Of a stretch of 64,000 nt of DNA, positions 35,784 through 47,800 are shown in pieces; within the stretch, counting starts at the first letter, position 1, and every line of letters begins with the position of its first letter. A model generated the notes under the pieces. That model saw nothing but the letters and a program-made list of their open reading frames with translations, ran no database searches and was not told the DNA's origin. The stretch lies in assembly GCA_002749535.1 (NCBI GenBank), contig MZZL01000055.1:130453-194452 (forward strand), given 5' to 3'. The translations under genes and the position numbers were made by a program. This DNA comes from Apophysomyces variabilis (Eukaryota > Mucoromycota > Mucoromycetes > Mucorales > Mucoraceae).

Positions 35784-37201
35784 TTACTTTGTGCGTCGTC
35801 GGGCTTTCTTTTCAGTGTCACCATCGGCGGTTAGATCCATTTCGGACGATAGGCCTAGCCGATAGACACCACTGGAGGAAGAGGGATTAGCGGTTGTAGA
35901 TGAATTAGCCCGCTTAGGACAATAGCGATATTCCGGAAACGCCTCCTTGTGCGCCTGTTTTTCTTGTTCAGCCAGATCATGCCATGGCTTCTTTTCTTTC
36001 TCCGTCAATCGGGCCCACCGGCGCGAGGCACGTCTAAGAAGCACATTAATTTCCTTGTGCAACACCGTATTTGGCACTTACTTCGAGATCTCTTCTGCAC
36101 GTAAAGTGGGATCTTGTGTTTTGAGAGCTTGTCCATAGTGACAGCGGAACTAGAAATAATCAGATGAATTAATTATGAATGTCAAAAAGACAACTAAAAG
36201 TATGAAAAGTGATTTACATGTATCCATGCGTTGCGTGGGCGTTTAATATGAGCATTCTTTGTCAAGAACATGGTCGTGTCTAGTCCAAGTGAAGCTTTTT
36301 TTGTGCCGTGAACCATAAATGAAACACGCGCGAATGAGGCTTGCTTTTGATCTCGGGTATCTGCCGAAGCACATGCAAGTGCCTCCGCGGCATCACGCTT
36401 GTTGTCTTCGGTCAAGGCGGAGTCATCTTCGGACACAGAAGCATTCGGAAGACGGAGGCAGTTTAGAAACGTGTCTGCTACCAATGAACCTGGGTGTCTT
36501 TGGATAGCAGCCGAGGCGGCTGTGGCGGAAGCAGCGGCCATTGTAGGAGACATGACTTCGTAATCGCTTGATTGTTCTGGATCAGGCTTGGGTTTTATGG
36601 AAGGTAAGGCTTGAGAAGATCGGCGCGGAATGGGTATTTGCAGGGCGGGTATCTTGCGGAAGAACGACAATTTACGATGATGAGGAAAAACCGCAGGTGT
36701 GGTTGCCCGTCGATCCAATAAGCGTGGCGAAGGTGGGTTGGATGAATCGGAGGATGAGGCAGAGGAAGAAGTGGATGATAAAGATGATAGGGATAAACGA
36801 TGTCTTTCTTTTAAAGCAGGGAATAAGTCTGGCCTAAAGGCAGATTCGTACTGGTTTGTGTCGAACATTGGAACCGGTTCTAAAAAGGCAGGAGCAGCAC
36901 CCACTGATGACACAGGCGAGATTGACACCGGTGAAGGATGCTCATCTGGATGAGTTGACATTGTACCCATGGTAACGGGAGATGTTGGTGATGGAGGACG
37001 GGTATCTAAGTTACAACGCCATGTTAAATAGTCAATAATCTAGACTGGTGTTTCTCTTTTCTATTATTTACGAGATCGAAGATCCAAAATGGGTGGCAAC
37101 TCCAGAGGTGAAGAGCAAAGAGGAGGAGTAGGGACAGGATAGCAATCCGACAATGGATACGCCGCCGAAGATGTATGATATAATGAAGTAGCGGCTGTCA
37201 T
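35784..37201 (-). CDS. HMG-box (MATA type) transcription factor
   Basis: The model has exons 37201-37072, 37005-36218, 36149-36082 and 36033-35784, giving 411 residues. The first 290 residues are Pro/Ser-rich and low in complexity. The HMG box covers about residues 296-365: HIKRPRNAWIHFRCHYGQAL, then EEISKRASRRWARLTEKEKK, then PWHDLAEQEKQAHKEAFPEY and a basic end. KRPRNAWI and WARLTEKEKKPW place it with MATA-type boxes (mating-type and Ste11-like regulators), which bind the DNA minor groove. A short Lys/Arg tail (KKARRRTK) may be a nuclear signal. In Mucorales the sex locus HMG gene lies between a triose-phosphate transporter and an RNA helicase gene; neither is here, so this is more likely a paralogue. 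Confidence 0.9.
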
Positions 37202-40200
37202 CTTTTTAATCCAAATAAAGGGTGAGGAGTAGAAAAGAAAGAGTGGGATAAAAAGAGAGAGAAGGAAAAAGAGAGAATGATAACAGAATAAAAAAACAAA
37301 AAAAAAAGAAGCGAACTTCTGCTTCAGTCTTTTCTGGACCCAACTGACTTTTAAAAGGGTGTTTTTTTGTGAACAAGCTATTCAAAAGTCAATGAGCAGA
37401 AAAATACAAGACCCGTAAACAAGTTTGACATATCGAAGCATCTAAGAAAAAGATTTCCATTTTAGCCCTGGATTTCATTGTCCTTTATCCCATAATAACC
37501 GAGGATGATTACTATTACCATGAGCGTTTGGGAAGCCTGTGTTACCCTTTCGAACAATGATCTTTTAAATTCCAGCCTTTCGATAGGCTTGTCAAACAAC
37601 AACCCCCGGTGATTGTTATGAGGGTGCCCACGAAATTATTTTTGGCTTCCGATCCATTCATAATACAGAGTGCCTTCATCCATAAATCCAACTTTCACTT
37701 TTTTTGCCCCTGAAAAAAATAAACACTGCTTGCGTGGCCAGTCACGTACATGAGCTACTACATCTGTTGCCACCCAACGCCAAGGCCTTATGCATCAAGT
37801 TCTTTGCTCATCTCCATTTCTCTTATTCTTCTTTACTTCCAAATTATTGAAAACCATTATACCCTAGTTCATCTAGAATCAAGGAATCATAACTTGTCCT
37901 TATATAGTTCCTAACATTGAATTAGCTTACCGTTGTCAACAATGCCGCTCACCGACGATGCTTTGCCGATCCAGAAACTATGAACTCCTGCATCAACAGT
38001 CTTTTTATGACTGCGACCTGGAGTCACCCTTGTCTTCACATGCCGTCAATGCAAAATAACCGTGTCTGCTGTCAAAAAGAAAAATATTGAATGTAATGCT
38101 GTAGAAAAAGACAATTCAATATCCTCTAACGAAATGCAGCTACTGATATCCATATTTCAAATACCCATCCCAACTCTTTCTCTTGGCTTTGATTGTTTCC
38201 AATCTAGTAAAGCTTCTTGTCAGGGGCGTCTGAGTTAAATCTTATGTGTAACTAAGCATCTTATTTATTCTTCTACACACAAACAAGAAACTTCGGCTCG
38301 GTAGCGGTGCCTTCTTTGCCGATGATGAACTAGGAATGATGACTGATCGATCACTGTGCAACCCGTTTTACCTGTATTAGTTTAAGTTAGACAACACCAG
38401 AGTGTCATTCATTTTTGTGCTTGAGTGCGAATTGACTGGTGTTTGATGTTACATCGCCAACCTCGCTTCATATGTAACTTCTCATTTTCGGTTCCGAATA
38501 TGTTTACTTCACTTAATAAAACGGGATATGACGCTTTCTTCCTTTGTTTTTATTAAGCACTTTTTTATATTGTGGTAACAACTAATTGTTGACAAGACAC
38601 GGGAACCTGCATCCTCTGCATGCCTTGTAAATTAGTTACTCGTCTTCAAACAACAGAAAACGGAATGTTGTTTTCTCACATGGAAGTAATGACAAGATGA
38701 GCTACACTTGATGTAATTCCTGTTTATAAAAATATAAAAAAATGACATGATGTTTCGCTTTATGTCCGTTCATACTTGAAGAGTGTAACTGTTTCTAATC
38801 AACTGAGTGACTTGCCTTCGTTGGGCTGGATTAGTGTATAGGATATAATGATCACATCTTGTAATTGTATTAATGGTTGCAATGTCTGTGATGGATAATG
38901 CGAGATGGTTTAGTAAGCGCCTTTTCCTTTGAGAAATTCCTGTCCAACCCCAACAGACCCGCCCTGAATTTTATTTGGATCGGAGCTGAGTATGAAAGGT
39001 TCCGTGCCTCGGATGCCATAGCAATGAAACAGATGTGTGCGGTAACTCCTGGATGCAAATGGATAAATAGAATCAGAAAGATACTGAGTTCCCATATTTG
39101 CAGAACTGCTTAAACAAAACCAATCAATTACTTTCTCCTGCAGGTTTAATTGCCAAATTCATCGACGTACGCGGTTCAAGTAATCACAAACGCTTTGTTT
39201 TCTCCATACAGATGATGTTTGTGACAGCTCTGACAAGGCGAACCAGTTGGCAGGCTTATTATCTTACTGTGCCCCTAAAATAAGCTCAACTTGATTCATG
39301 GCACTTTGTCGCACATGTATAATGTATGATGGCATACGGTCTATTTTCCCCTACGGCTGCTGTAAATTGTTCGTAAATTTATGCTCTCCTACGCTATTTC
39401 AAAAAAGCCTTAAGGTATCAGTCATAGATCAATCCGCTTAATAGTACATTGGTCTTTCCTAAAGCCTACTTTCTATGTAACATCATAGAATCTTTTTTGG
39501 TTTTCTGTTATTGTTCGATCGTTCTGTTGCTGAAAATCAATGCATGTATATATAGAAGCGGGTAAACTATTCGTATGGCCGTATTCCAAGATAATGATAA
39601 TCTGACGCGGCTAAAAATGCGTATGAGTAGTACGGACTTACCTTCTGAAACTGCGTGCAGCCTTACAAAGCTAACGAAGAAACGTAGTAATTATTGATAC
39701 TCAACTCATAGAAGCTTTACGCAACTCCTGATACTGTGCCAACTTTACTGCTGAAGATTTGAAACCGGAAAATACTGTAAACAAAAGGAATAGACAAAAA
39801 TAAAGGGCCACATCAACCAAGGTGAAACCTATTAAAAGACAGAAGGCTTATCGAATCTACCGTTCCCCCGATATGTCCACACTAGAGGAAGCGACATTGT
39901 TGCACAAAAGATTGTCAGTTGGCTGTGTTTCCCTATCCGTAGATAAGTTGGTCACTTAACGAACTCTATACGGCATATCACGTGAAGCATATGTGGCAAC
40001 AGAGAAAGAGGGAGAGAGGGAGGGAGAAGAAAGGAAAGGTTATCAGTTACACGAATCCTTTAGCACCGTCATGTGCCTTGACATGAATGGTCCTGGTTTA
40101 ATTGAATGCTTGAAAAGCACAGAATATCCTTTTCAGAGTTTAGTTTGAAGTACTATACCAAAAATAAGGAGGGACGTCACCGAGATCCAAAGAAATGCAT

Positions 40201-41082
40201 TCAAATTGGACAACCCGGGAAGATACATGCTATCCACTTTATTTACCGAATACACACTGGATTTGCAAGCAATCGTTAATTCTTTCTAACCATTGCGTGC
40301 TAACAGGATTACACTATCCAAAACATTCTTTGTCCACTCTGTGTACCCTTGTAATTGAGCTCAAACTTGAGTACTTTTGCACATAGAGACACATGTCATG
40401 TAATACTTACGATTACAAACGCGACAAAAAAGTTCTTGGCGTTTTGGCTAAAGTTTATCCGTCTCTGCTTCTTTTCTCTTTCCACGTCAAAGTGATCCGC
40501 ATGTCGAACTCCTGAAGAGATAGGGCCAATCAGTTTCATGACAACCGTACGCCGAAAACCATGGTTGCATTTGACGCTTGATGCGTTGTTTTGACGACAA
40601 CTATGGTTTTCCTTCTCCTTGTTGTACGATAGTGATTTATAGTTGTGTACGTGTTGCTCGTAAGCCATCACACAGTTCAAACAGCGAGCAGGCATTGCAC
40701 TACCTAAAGGTTAAATTACCCAAAAATGGGTCTTTTGTTTAAAAATAACCAGAAATAGAAAATTAGAAGAACGCGATCAGAACACAAAAGATATTGCAGA
40801 TTCTGCTTTATTTTTAGATATTGTAAACGAAGGCACTTTTTTCATAACGCAATGATGTGCGCCCTTTTATTACTTTTACTGTGTATATGCAGGGGAAAAG
40901 CAGTGGAGAAAAAGAAGTAAAGGAATAAAGCGTGCAATATTGACCTCCGATGGTTTGTCATCTCATTAGCAAAAAGAGTGCTAAGGCGGACTTCGTTCAT
41001 TAAACTCCTCTATGCGCACCCACGCGAAGACCGTGGTGTCACAGGTTGTATACATGGTCCGTGGACCTTCAACTTTTAGACA
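37202..41082. other. long intergenic region
   Basis: About 3.9 kb. A purine-rich stretch (37205-37310) is the 5' flank of the HMG gene. Short frames near 37945-38260 (plus), 38898-39113 (plus) and 40396-40695 (minus, starting MPARCLNCVMAYEQH and ending at a GTAAGT-like donor) have no recognised family. A GA-rich run is at about 40000-40035. Confidence 0.45.
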
Positions 41083-41090
41083 TATATAAG
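41083..41090 (+). promoter_or_regulatory. TATA box of intronless chitin deacetylase
   Basis: TATATAAG lies 63 bp before the start codon at 41146 and is followed by a T/C-rich leader. Confidence 0.6.
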
Positions 41091-41145
41091 CATCCCTTTT
41101 TTCTGTTCTCTGTTTCCATCAGCTTTAGTGCTTCTTTCTCTCGCA

Positions 41146-42480
41146 ATGCATCTGCAATTGATCAGTGCATTGGTTCTTGCCACTAGCCAGTTTGTATCGG
41201 CTCAATCTCCTACATCAACTTCCTCCTCTATCCTCGCTGTCGCTTCCCCGACATGGCTTCCTGACTTCCCTAAACCCGCCGACGTTGTTAGCGCTTACCC
41301 AACCAATCCTCCCAACATCAGCGACACCTTGTCACACCAGTCTCTTAACTTGTCGGAATATCCTGAACCGTGGAGTTCGCCGAAGACAGATCATCCTGAA
41401 ATTGCTGCCGTCATGAAAGCAATTGATTGGTCCAAGGTGCCGAATGCAGCCATTCATAAAGACAAGCCGAACGGTGATATCAGCTTCTCTGGTTACGATG
41501 AGAACAAGGATCCCTACTGCTGGTGGTCCGACACCAATTGTGTCAAGCCTAAGGCCAATTATTTGCCAGAGGATGTTTATGAATGTCCTAAAGTAGGCGA
41601 CTGGGGTCAAACTTTCGATGACGGCCCGTTCAACCCAAGCGACGACCCGGTGCTGAATGAATATGCTGAGCCTCGTCTCTACAACTTTTTGGCGCAGCAC
41701 AATCAAAAAGCCACTCTTTTCTACATCGGTTCAAATGTCGTGACCTATCCTGCCGCTGCCAAGAGAGCTCTGAACGACGGCCATGTTATCTGTGTCCACA
41801 CTTGGTCTCATCCCCAGATGACAACGCAGAGCAATATCAAGGTTGTTGCAGAATTCTACTGGACCCTTCGTGCCATCAAGCAGACCCTTGGTATTACTCC
41901 CAAATGCTGGAGACCACCTTATGGTGATGTGGACGACCGTGTACGAGCCATTGCCTGGCAGATGGGCATGAGAACCTTCCTCTGGGACAGGGATACGAAC
42001 GACTGGGCCATGCCCGGCGATGGTGGAGGAAACCTCCCTCCTGCTAAGGTTGATGAGTATTTCGAAGGCTGGATCGAAGCCCGCAAGAACGGTACGGATA
42101 ATGAGACTGGCCACGTCGTCCTCGAGCACGAATTGAACAACTCCACCGTAATGATGGCTGAGAAGTGGTTGCCTAAGATGCAACAGACTTTCAATGTCAT
42201 CACTCCCCACGCCTGCATGAACATCACCGAGCCTTACTGGGAAACCAACTTTGTCTATCCTACGGAAAACAAAAACACGACCGCACCCCCCTCCAGTACA
42301 TCAGCCAGCAGCGCTGCATCCACCGGCCAAGCAACGGGCACTCACGCTACAGGATCTTCCGGCTCAGCTACGGCAGCATTGAGTCAAGATTCCGGCAAGC
42401 CTACTTCGGCAGCATCATCCCTGACCGGCTCTTTACCATTAGTGGCTCTGTCTTTTGCCGCTGCGTTGCTATTGAACTAG
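41146..42480 (+). CDS. chitin deacetylase (CE4), intronless copy
   Basis: A single frame of 444 residues from the ATG at 41146, which opens the signal peptide MHLQLISALVLATSQFVSAQ; the frame could be read from a GTG at 41128, but the ATG is the natural start. The prodomain has CWWSDTNC and CPKVGDWG. CE4 motifs: TFDDGP, HTWSHP, RPPYGDVDDR, DRDTNDW and LEHELNN, all intact. A Ser/Thr/Ala-rich tail and hydrophobic end (LPLVALSFAAALLLN) suggest a GPI anchor. It deacetylates nascent chitin at the cell surface. Codon use is biased towards C-ending codons, unlike the two-intron copy, which suggests high expression. Both intron positions of the paralogue at 33.5 kb are exactly closed here. Confidence 0.96.
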   Translation: MHLQLISALVLATSQFVSAQSPTSTSSSILAVASPTWLPDFPKPADVVSAYPTNPPNISDTLSHQSLNLSEYPEPWSSPKTDHPEIAAVMKAIDWSKVPNAAIHKDKPNGDISFSGYDENKDPYCWWSDTNCVKPKANYLPEDVYECPKVGDWGQTFDDGPFNPSDDPVLNEYAEPRLYNFLAQHNQKATLFYIGSNVVTYPAAAKRALNDGHVICVHTWSHPQMTTQSNIKVVAEFYWTLRAIKQTLGITPKCWRPPYGDVDDRVRAIAWQMGMRTFLWDRDTNDWAMPGDGGGNLPPAKVDEYFEGWIEARKNGTDNETGHVVLEHELNNSTVMMAEKWLPKMQQTFNVITPHACMNITEPYWETNFVYPTENKNTTAPPSSTSASSAASTGQATGTHATGSSGSATAALSQDSGKPTSAASSLTGSLPLVALSFAAALLLN

Positions 42481-44086
42481 ATTTTTGTATATTACTTTTA
42501 ATAAAACCATCTCCTAGGTGTCGAAGATTCATCCTATCATCTCTAGCTTTTATCAAATCACACGGGTCCGATGGTCTCTATTTTTCTCACCAGTCCATTC
42601 CGCTTGTTGTTTATAATAAAAGATAACATGATCTCTCTGTTACAAGAAAAAAAAAAGATGGCAAAAAAAGGGGGCTGAAGTGGGACGACAAACAGAAACG
42701 GCTATGCCGGTTTCCTTTTGTTCTATAGCTTGCTATCATTCCAGCCGATGATAAGAGTTGTGTTATTAACAGAATTTGTGCCAAAATTCTATTTATTTTA
42801 GCCAATCCCCTTAATGGAATAAACGTTAATTGCAAGAGGAGAAAGTTAGCTGTAGAGATTTGTAGCAGTTAATGTGTTACATTCAGAAGCGCTAAGAAAA
42901 TGGCAAAGGCTTACTACAAATCGACAGGACTTGAAGTAAGGTTTCTTGCTAACAATAGTGAATTGAGCGACCATCGTAGATCATATTTTAAATATATAAT
43001 CAAACAAGCCTGCACTGGCGGTCTCAGTGGCACCCTCTGAAATTCGAAAATTCCGACTGCGTTTGCTTCCGCCTGACGATAACAGATGTTACTTTGGAAG
43101 AGGAAACTGATAGAATTTACAATACCTGGATTGCGTGTCCCTGTTCTTTCCACTATCCCTATACAATGAATTACGTCGCTATTTTCCATGATATATGAAT
43201 CATATATTTCCATTTGCAGAAGCTGCGTTGGTGGGGAGTTAGAGTGCACAGTTTCCTCGCACAAAGTAGATAATCAATTCCTCAATAGACGATTTTAACA
43301 TGAATACACTGTTTAAAGGCAAACGAGCTGATCTTCTTTTTCTGAGGGTATAAGTCCCGGTTAAAGAGACTTAAAAACATGGAAAAAAAGAAGGGACGAC
43401 TTCTGTTCAAAGCATGATTGATGAAGACTGCTGTCATTGCCGTATCTAAACAAGAAAAAAAGACAACTGATTGTTGCTTTATGTCCCTCGTTTTTTGGCA
43501 GATCAATGATATTATCGCTTTGTGCCCTTGCTGACTATGCAGCACGCCAATGCTTCCTCACCCTTCGGCAGCCGCCCCCTTGACACTTGTACTTGGCCTC
43601 TCAGTCCTCGCGTTCGGGTAGTGGAAAATAACCCGTCATGTAACGCCTCAAAATAATATAGGTGGAAGTCGATAAAGGGAATTGTTTCTTTTTTTCCGCG
43701 TTAAGGTTTTGCAACGTTACGCAACATCACAACCCCATTAAAACTGACTAAAAGTTCCGGAAATTGGTATTATGGCAATTCAACACATGAACATCTGTAT
43801 ATGGTCAGATCGGATAGAAAATCTTGTTTGGAATTAAAAGGAGTTGGCAGAAATGCTGTACTTCCACGTGGTGGGCACTTTGGAAGTACGACAACTACCG
43901 CCACCTCTCTCCATCCTACATTGTTTAATGTAAAATAGGACCCATTGGCCAGTCATTTCCCCACGCGCAAAAAGGCGCTACCAATAACAAGAATAATGAA
44001 GTATAATGGAATGACTATCTTTATGATCACGATAAAAACGATGAACGGGTAAAGAGAGGGGCCAACAAAAATCCCAGAAATCAGAA
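42481..44086. other. intergenic between deacetylase and Barentsz-type genes
   Basis: The 3' flank of the deacetylase has an AATAAAA-like signal near 42500. A minus-strand frame at 42914-43264 (MEIYDSYIMENSDVIHCIGI) is mildly coding-like but has no recognised family. Confidence 0.45.
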
Positions 44087-47000
44087 CTAACTCGGATACG
44101 AAGACGAAGAATAGTAGTGAGGAGCATTGTAATTCATCCCTTTCGATGATGACTTCTTGGACGTGCCATGCCGTGCTGATGGGGATCCTTCCACTTTCCA
44201 CCCGCTGTCGTTAACAGTATCATCTGGTTCAGATCCCCAGCCGTCGGCCGGTTCCTCGCTTTCTTCCATATAATTATTGTATGGGTTCATTGTACCCTGT
44301 TGCATCATTAACCCAGGCGATCCTTGCATCGGCATAGCTGAATAATAATAATATGGATATATGGCAGAAGGATTCATACCGTAATAAACCATGCCATTTG
44401 CTTCATACCCTGCTGCTGACTGACCGGCAGTGGCATTAAAGGGGACAGATGCTGACTGATAATAAGGAGTACCATCTTCTGATGGAGTGCCGTTAGGCAT
44501 CGCCGCATTGGGGCCCATGGTCATAGGCTGGAAAGGAATTGGATACATCGGTATTGCCGTGGTACCGTTGTTTGCCATTGGGATATAGGCAATGTTTGGC
44601 CCGCCGTTGGGATTCGCCATCATTGGTGGCTGATACATATATGGACCCGGTTGCAACCCTTGGTGCGCGAGATAGGTCGAATTGGCGCTAGCTGCTGGAC
44701 TCTCAGCAGATGTAGGTTTATCAGCAGCTTTGGCTCGGAATTCTGACGATCCTTGGACAGGAGACCCAGAATCCCAAGAAGCAGTGGGTCGATCATTGAA
44801 TCTGTCCCGATGTTTGCCTTTGTTGCGATAATCCCTGTTACTGCCATAACCCTCCCAAGTTTCGTCTTTCGCAGTATCCTTCTCCGCTCCTGGTGGAGGA
44901 GTAGGAATACCAAGGATCTGCTCACTACTACCCCAACTTGATTGCGCTTCAGCTTCCAGTATTATTTCCACATCCGATTCCTCATCTCGCCCTTCGCGGT
45001 CAGCAACTCGCTCGTCGGTAACCTTGGACTTATCGGTCGAAGCAACATTTTCTTCGCTCGCAACGGTAACAGTTTCAGTTTTCTGCGCCCCTTTCCTATT
45101 CACTGCATCTGGCTCTTCTTTTGGCGCTGCCATCGGTTGTTCTTTTTTAGGTTGCCTCTGCGACAGGTAACCTCGGGTCCGTTTCGACGTTGTTGACGAC
45201 GCGTTCCACGATGTCCAAGATTTAGTCGCGTCTTCCGTCTTATCCATCTTCCTCCAATTGTCTGCCTCCGCTCTATTCTGCGATGCCTTTTGCTGTTGAT
45301 GAACTTCTTTGTCTGCTTCAGTATCATCCCAGGGCGCGGAAGCGGACCAGGAATTTTCCGCGACAATAGGTGCTGGAGAGCCCCACCCATCGTTTACTAC
45401 CTCACTCACATTCTGAGTTTGCTCCGCCTGGTCAGTTATCCATGGAACTTTACCGTTCGGTAAGCTAGCCATTTCTGCTGTCGCTACCGCATCGTCTGTC
45501 CATTTCGATCGTCCTTGTCCCCAACTATCACTTTCTGGAATACCTTTGCTTTCCAATGAACTTTCCACTTGTTTTGCATCATCTGATATCGCGCTCCGTT
45601 TGCCCGTATACTGTTTCGGCTTTTGCGAACTAACTGATAACTACAATTAGTCTCAGAGCATTCGCTGACAAGAATTATACCATCTTTCCAAGTCTCATTC
45701 GTGGTCCGCAAAGATTTTTTTGACAAATAACCTTTTCTATGTAATGGCTTTTGATGTTCCCGATACTGCTCTTTTGATTTCCAGTTGTCCTGAACATCGT
45801 TCCAGTTATTTTCGTCTTTAGCTGGTTCCCCCCAGGAAGTTGGAGCAGGGGTTTCAAAGGAAGTTTGCCAACCGTTACTGGGGTTGACAGTTGAAGAAGT
45901 CCAGTTGTCGTTTGTAGCGGACACTTTCGGGGTACCCCAACCCTCATCTGTAGGCTTCTCACCCTGGTCTTGGTCCGTATCGTTCGAAGGTACGACACCA
46001 ATAGTCCAACCGTGTTCAACCGAGACATGTTTAGCCGGAGATCCCCAACCTTCAGTCGCTGAGTCCGCAAGTGAGCCGTTCTTTTCAATGTTAGTGTCGT
46101 TAAGAGGGGCTTCAGATCCGGTCCACTCAGTTCCCGGCTTCGCATCAACATTTTCAACCGTATCTTTCGGGACGCTAAGTGCTTCTGCAGATTCTTTGGC
46201 AGCTACGATCGTTTCTGTCCTAGTTGATTCTTTATCTTCCAGCTTCGTTGCAGTATCAGTCTTGACTTTGACTCCTTTCTGCTTCTCTTTAATTTTCGAC
46301 TTTCCTGTAGCCTCCTGAAGATCCGGCCATTCGTTTGAAGTTTGATTTTTACCACTAAATTGCTGCCAACGGCTAGCACCAGCATCCGGTGCGACTCTAT
46401 TATTGCGGCGGGTTCGATTCCGTTCATTCCGTTCGATCCGTTCACCTCTTGCACGCTGTAAGTCTCGACGCTCGAGATTTTGTCGTTTACGTTGCTCTTC
46501 CTCCTCTTCTAAGCGCATCAACTCTTCATAACCATCATGTGTCCATTTCTGGCTTAATAGCGCATCGTAGTCTACCGCTTGCCTTCCTGAATGCCTTCGA
46601 TCTGCCGATCTATTGTTCGTAGGAGGAGCAAAAGCTGGCTTACGAGACACTGTGTGTGGCGAGTCTTCTGTCGGCCGGAGAGTATCCTCCCTAAATCGAT
46701 CATCGTGACCCCAGAAAAGACCTACATAAGGCACAAAACTCGGATCTTCAGCAAGTTTTCGTCTATAGGCACGTTGTTCCAAAATGCGACGTTCATGGTG
46801 TCCTCCATCAATCTCCTCCACGCGTTCCGTTCCTTCGATTTCTTGTTCTTGAACTAAATTACTTTTAGATGCACTTTTTTCCATCTGATGCATTTCGCGA
46901 TGATTGCTTTTATAATCTGCTCTCTTATTTTCATTAACTACAGGAGGGCGGGTATATACAACTTTTTTTTTTGTTTGATAATCGATCACCTCGACGGCCT

Positions 47001-47289
47001 CTTGCACTTCTGCCACTGCTTTGGACGTTCTATGTTCGGGAGTGGCTGTTTGAACTGTTTCTGCCGGTTGTAATTCTGTCTCTTTCTCGTAACCGTCGGC
47101 TCCTTCAGAATCGTCTTCATCGTCCTCCTCTTCGTCTTCGTCTTCTTCCTCGTCGTCCTCGTCCTCCTCCTCCTCGTCTGATGTGGAATATTCTTCAGAG
47201 GAGACTTCTTCGCTCTCGCTCAGAGTATTGTCCTCCTCTTCTTCTACAATACCGCGCCCTCTTCGACGGCTTTTTAATAACTTTGACAT
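44087..47289 (-). CDS. Barentsz/CASC3-domain protein rich in GW/WG motifs
   Basis: The model has exons 47289-45681 and 45633-44087, giving 1051 residues. The 47-nt intron (GTATAA...TATCAG) joins two long frames. An acidic N-terminus precedes the Btz motif at about residues 175-210: AYRRKLAEDPSFVPYVGLFW followed by GHDDRFREDT, which in CASC3 binds eIF4A3 in the exon junction complex. Downstream is disordered, with many tryptophan motifs (EGWGSP, DEGWGTP, NGWQTS, TSWGEP, NDGWGSP, SSWGSS, ADGWGSE) and an Arg-rich coil. The C-terminal quarter is rich in Pro, Met, Asn and Tyr (YMYQPPMMANPNG, IYPYYYYSAM). A role in spliced-mRNA fate is likely from the Btz motif; Argonaute binding through GW motifs is only an idea. 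Confidence 0.82.
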
Positions 47290-47800
47290 TGTCTGTAAGA
47301 GATTGCGAGATCTGCGAATAAGTGATTTGAGACCCGCTATTCCCACTAGCAATCCGCACCAAGCACGTCATGATTTGTTATGTCGCAAGTACGTCACGCT
47401 CCGGCGTACTGAACCAACGCAGCATATTCAATTAACTAGGGAAATCGAATATATATATTATCCCATTCTTTTATATCGTTGTTGATATCCATCTCTATCT
47501 TTGCCGATACTGTTTATGAAATGTAATTTTACGCTACTTTAACAGAAAAACTTTGCGGCCATATGAAGACCAATTGGCACTAAAAGTAAAATAAGTTTGG
47601 GCCATTAGGAAACTAAGTTAAACCAAAAAACATATTTCGTTTATATTCAACTTGATTCTCCAATAGATGTGGCACTGATTAGATTCAGCATGAAATGTAC
47701 ATTTCTAGTTAGTAAATGGAAGGATAACTCCATATGTTTTTACTTACCCCTCTCTAAGGTTATGTCTGTCTTTCGGCAGAAGTCTCTGCAGTACCTAACT
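47290..47800. other. intergenic upstream of the Barentsz-type gene
   Basis: A+T-rich; contains ATATATATTAT near 47451-47461 facing the Barentsz-type gene. Nothing else recognised. Confidence 0.45.

Noticed and set aside
29415..37201. Mucorales sex locus because of the HMG-box gene
   Set aside because: The expected flanking triose-phosphate transporter and RNA helicase genes are absent.
40005..40035. GA-rich tract as a functional element
   Set aside because: Short simple repeat with no neighbouring gene to act on.
41731..42227. Minus-strand frames of 102 and 159 codons
   Set aside because: Antisense shadows of the intronless chitin deacetylase.
45884..47321. Plus-strand frames of 77-144 codons
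   Set aside because: Antisense shadows of the Barentsz-type gene; acidic codon runs on the minus strand give Ser/Leu/Arg-rich open frames.
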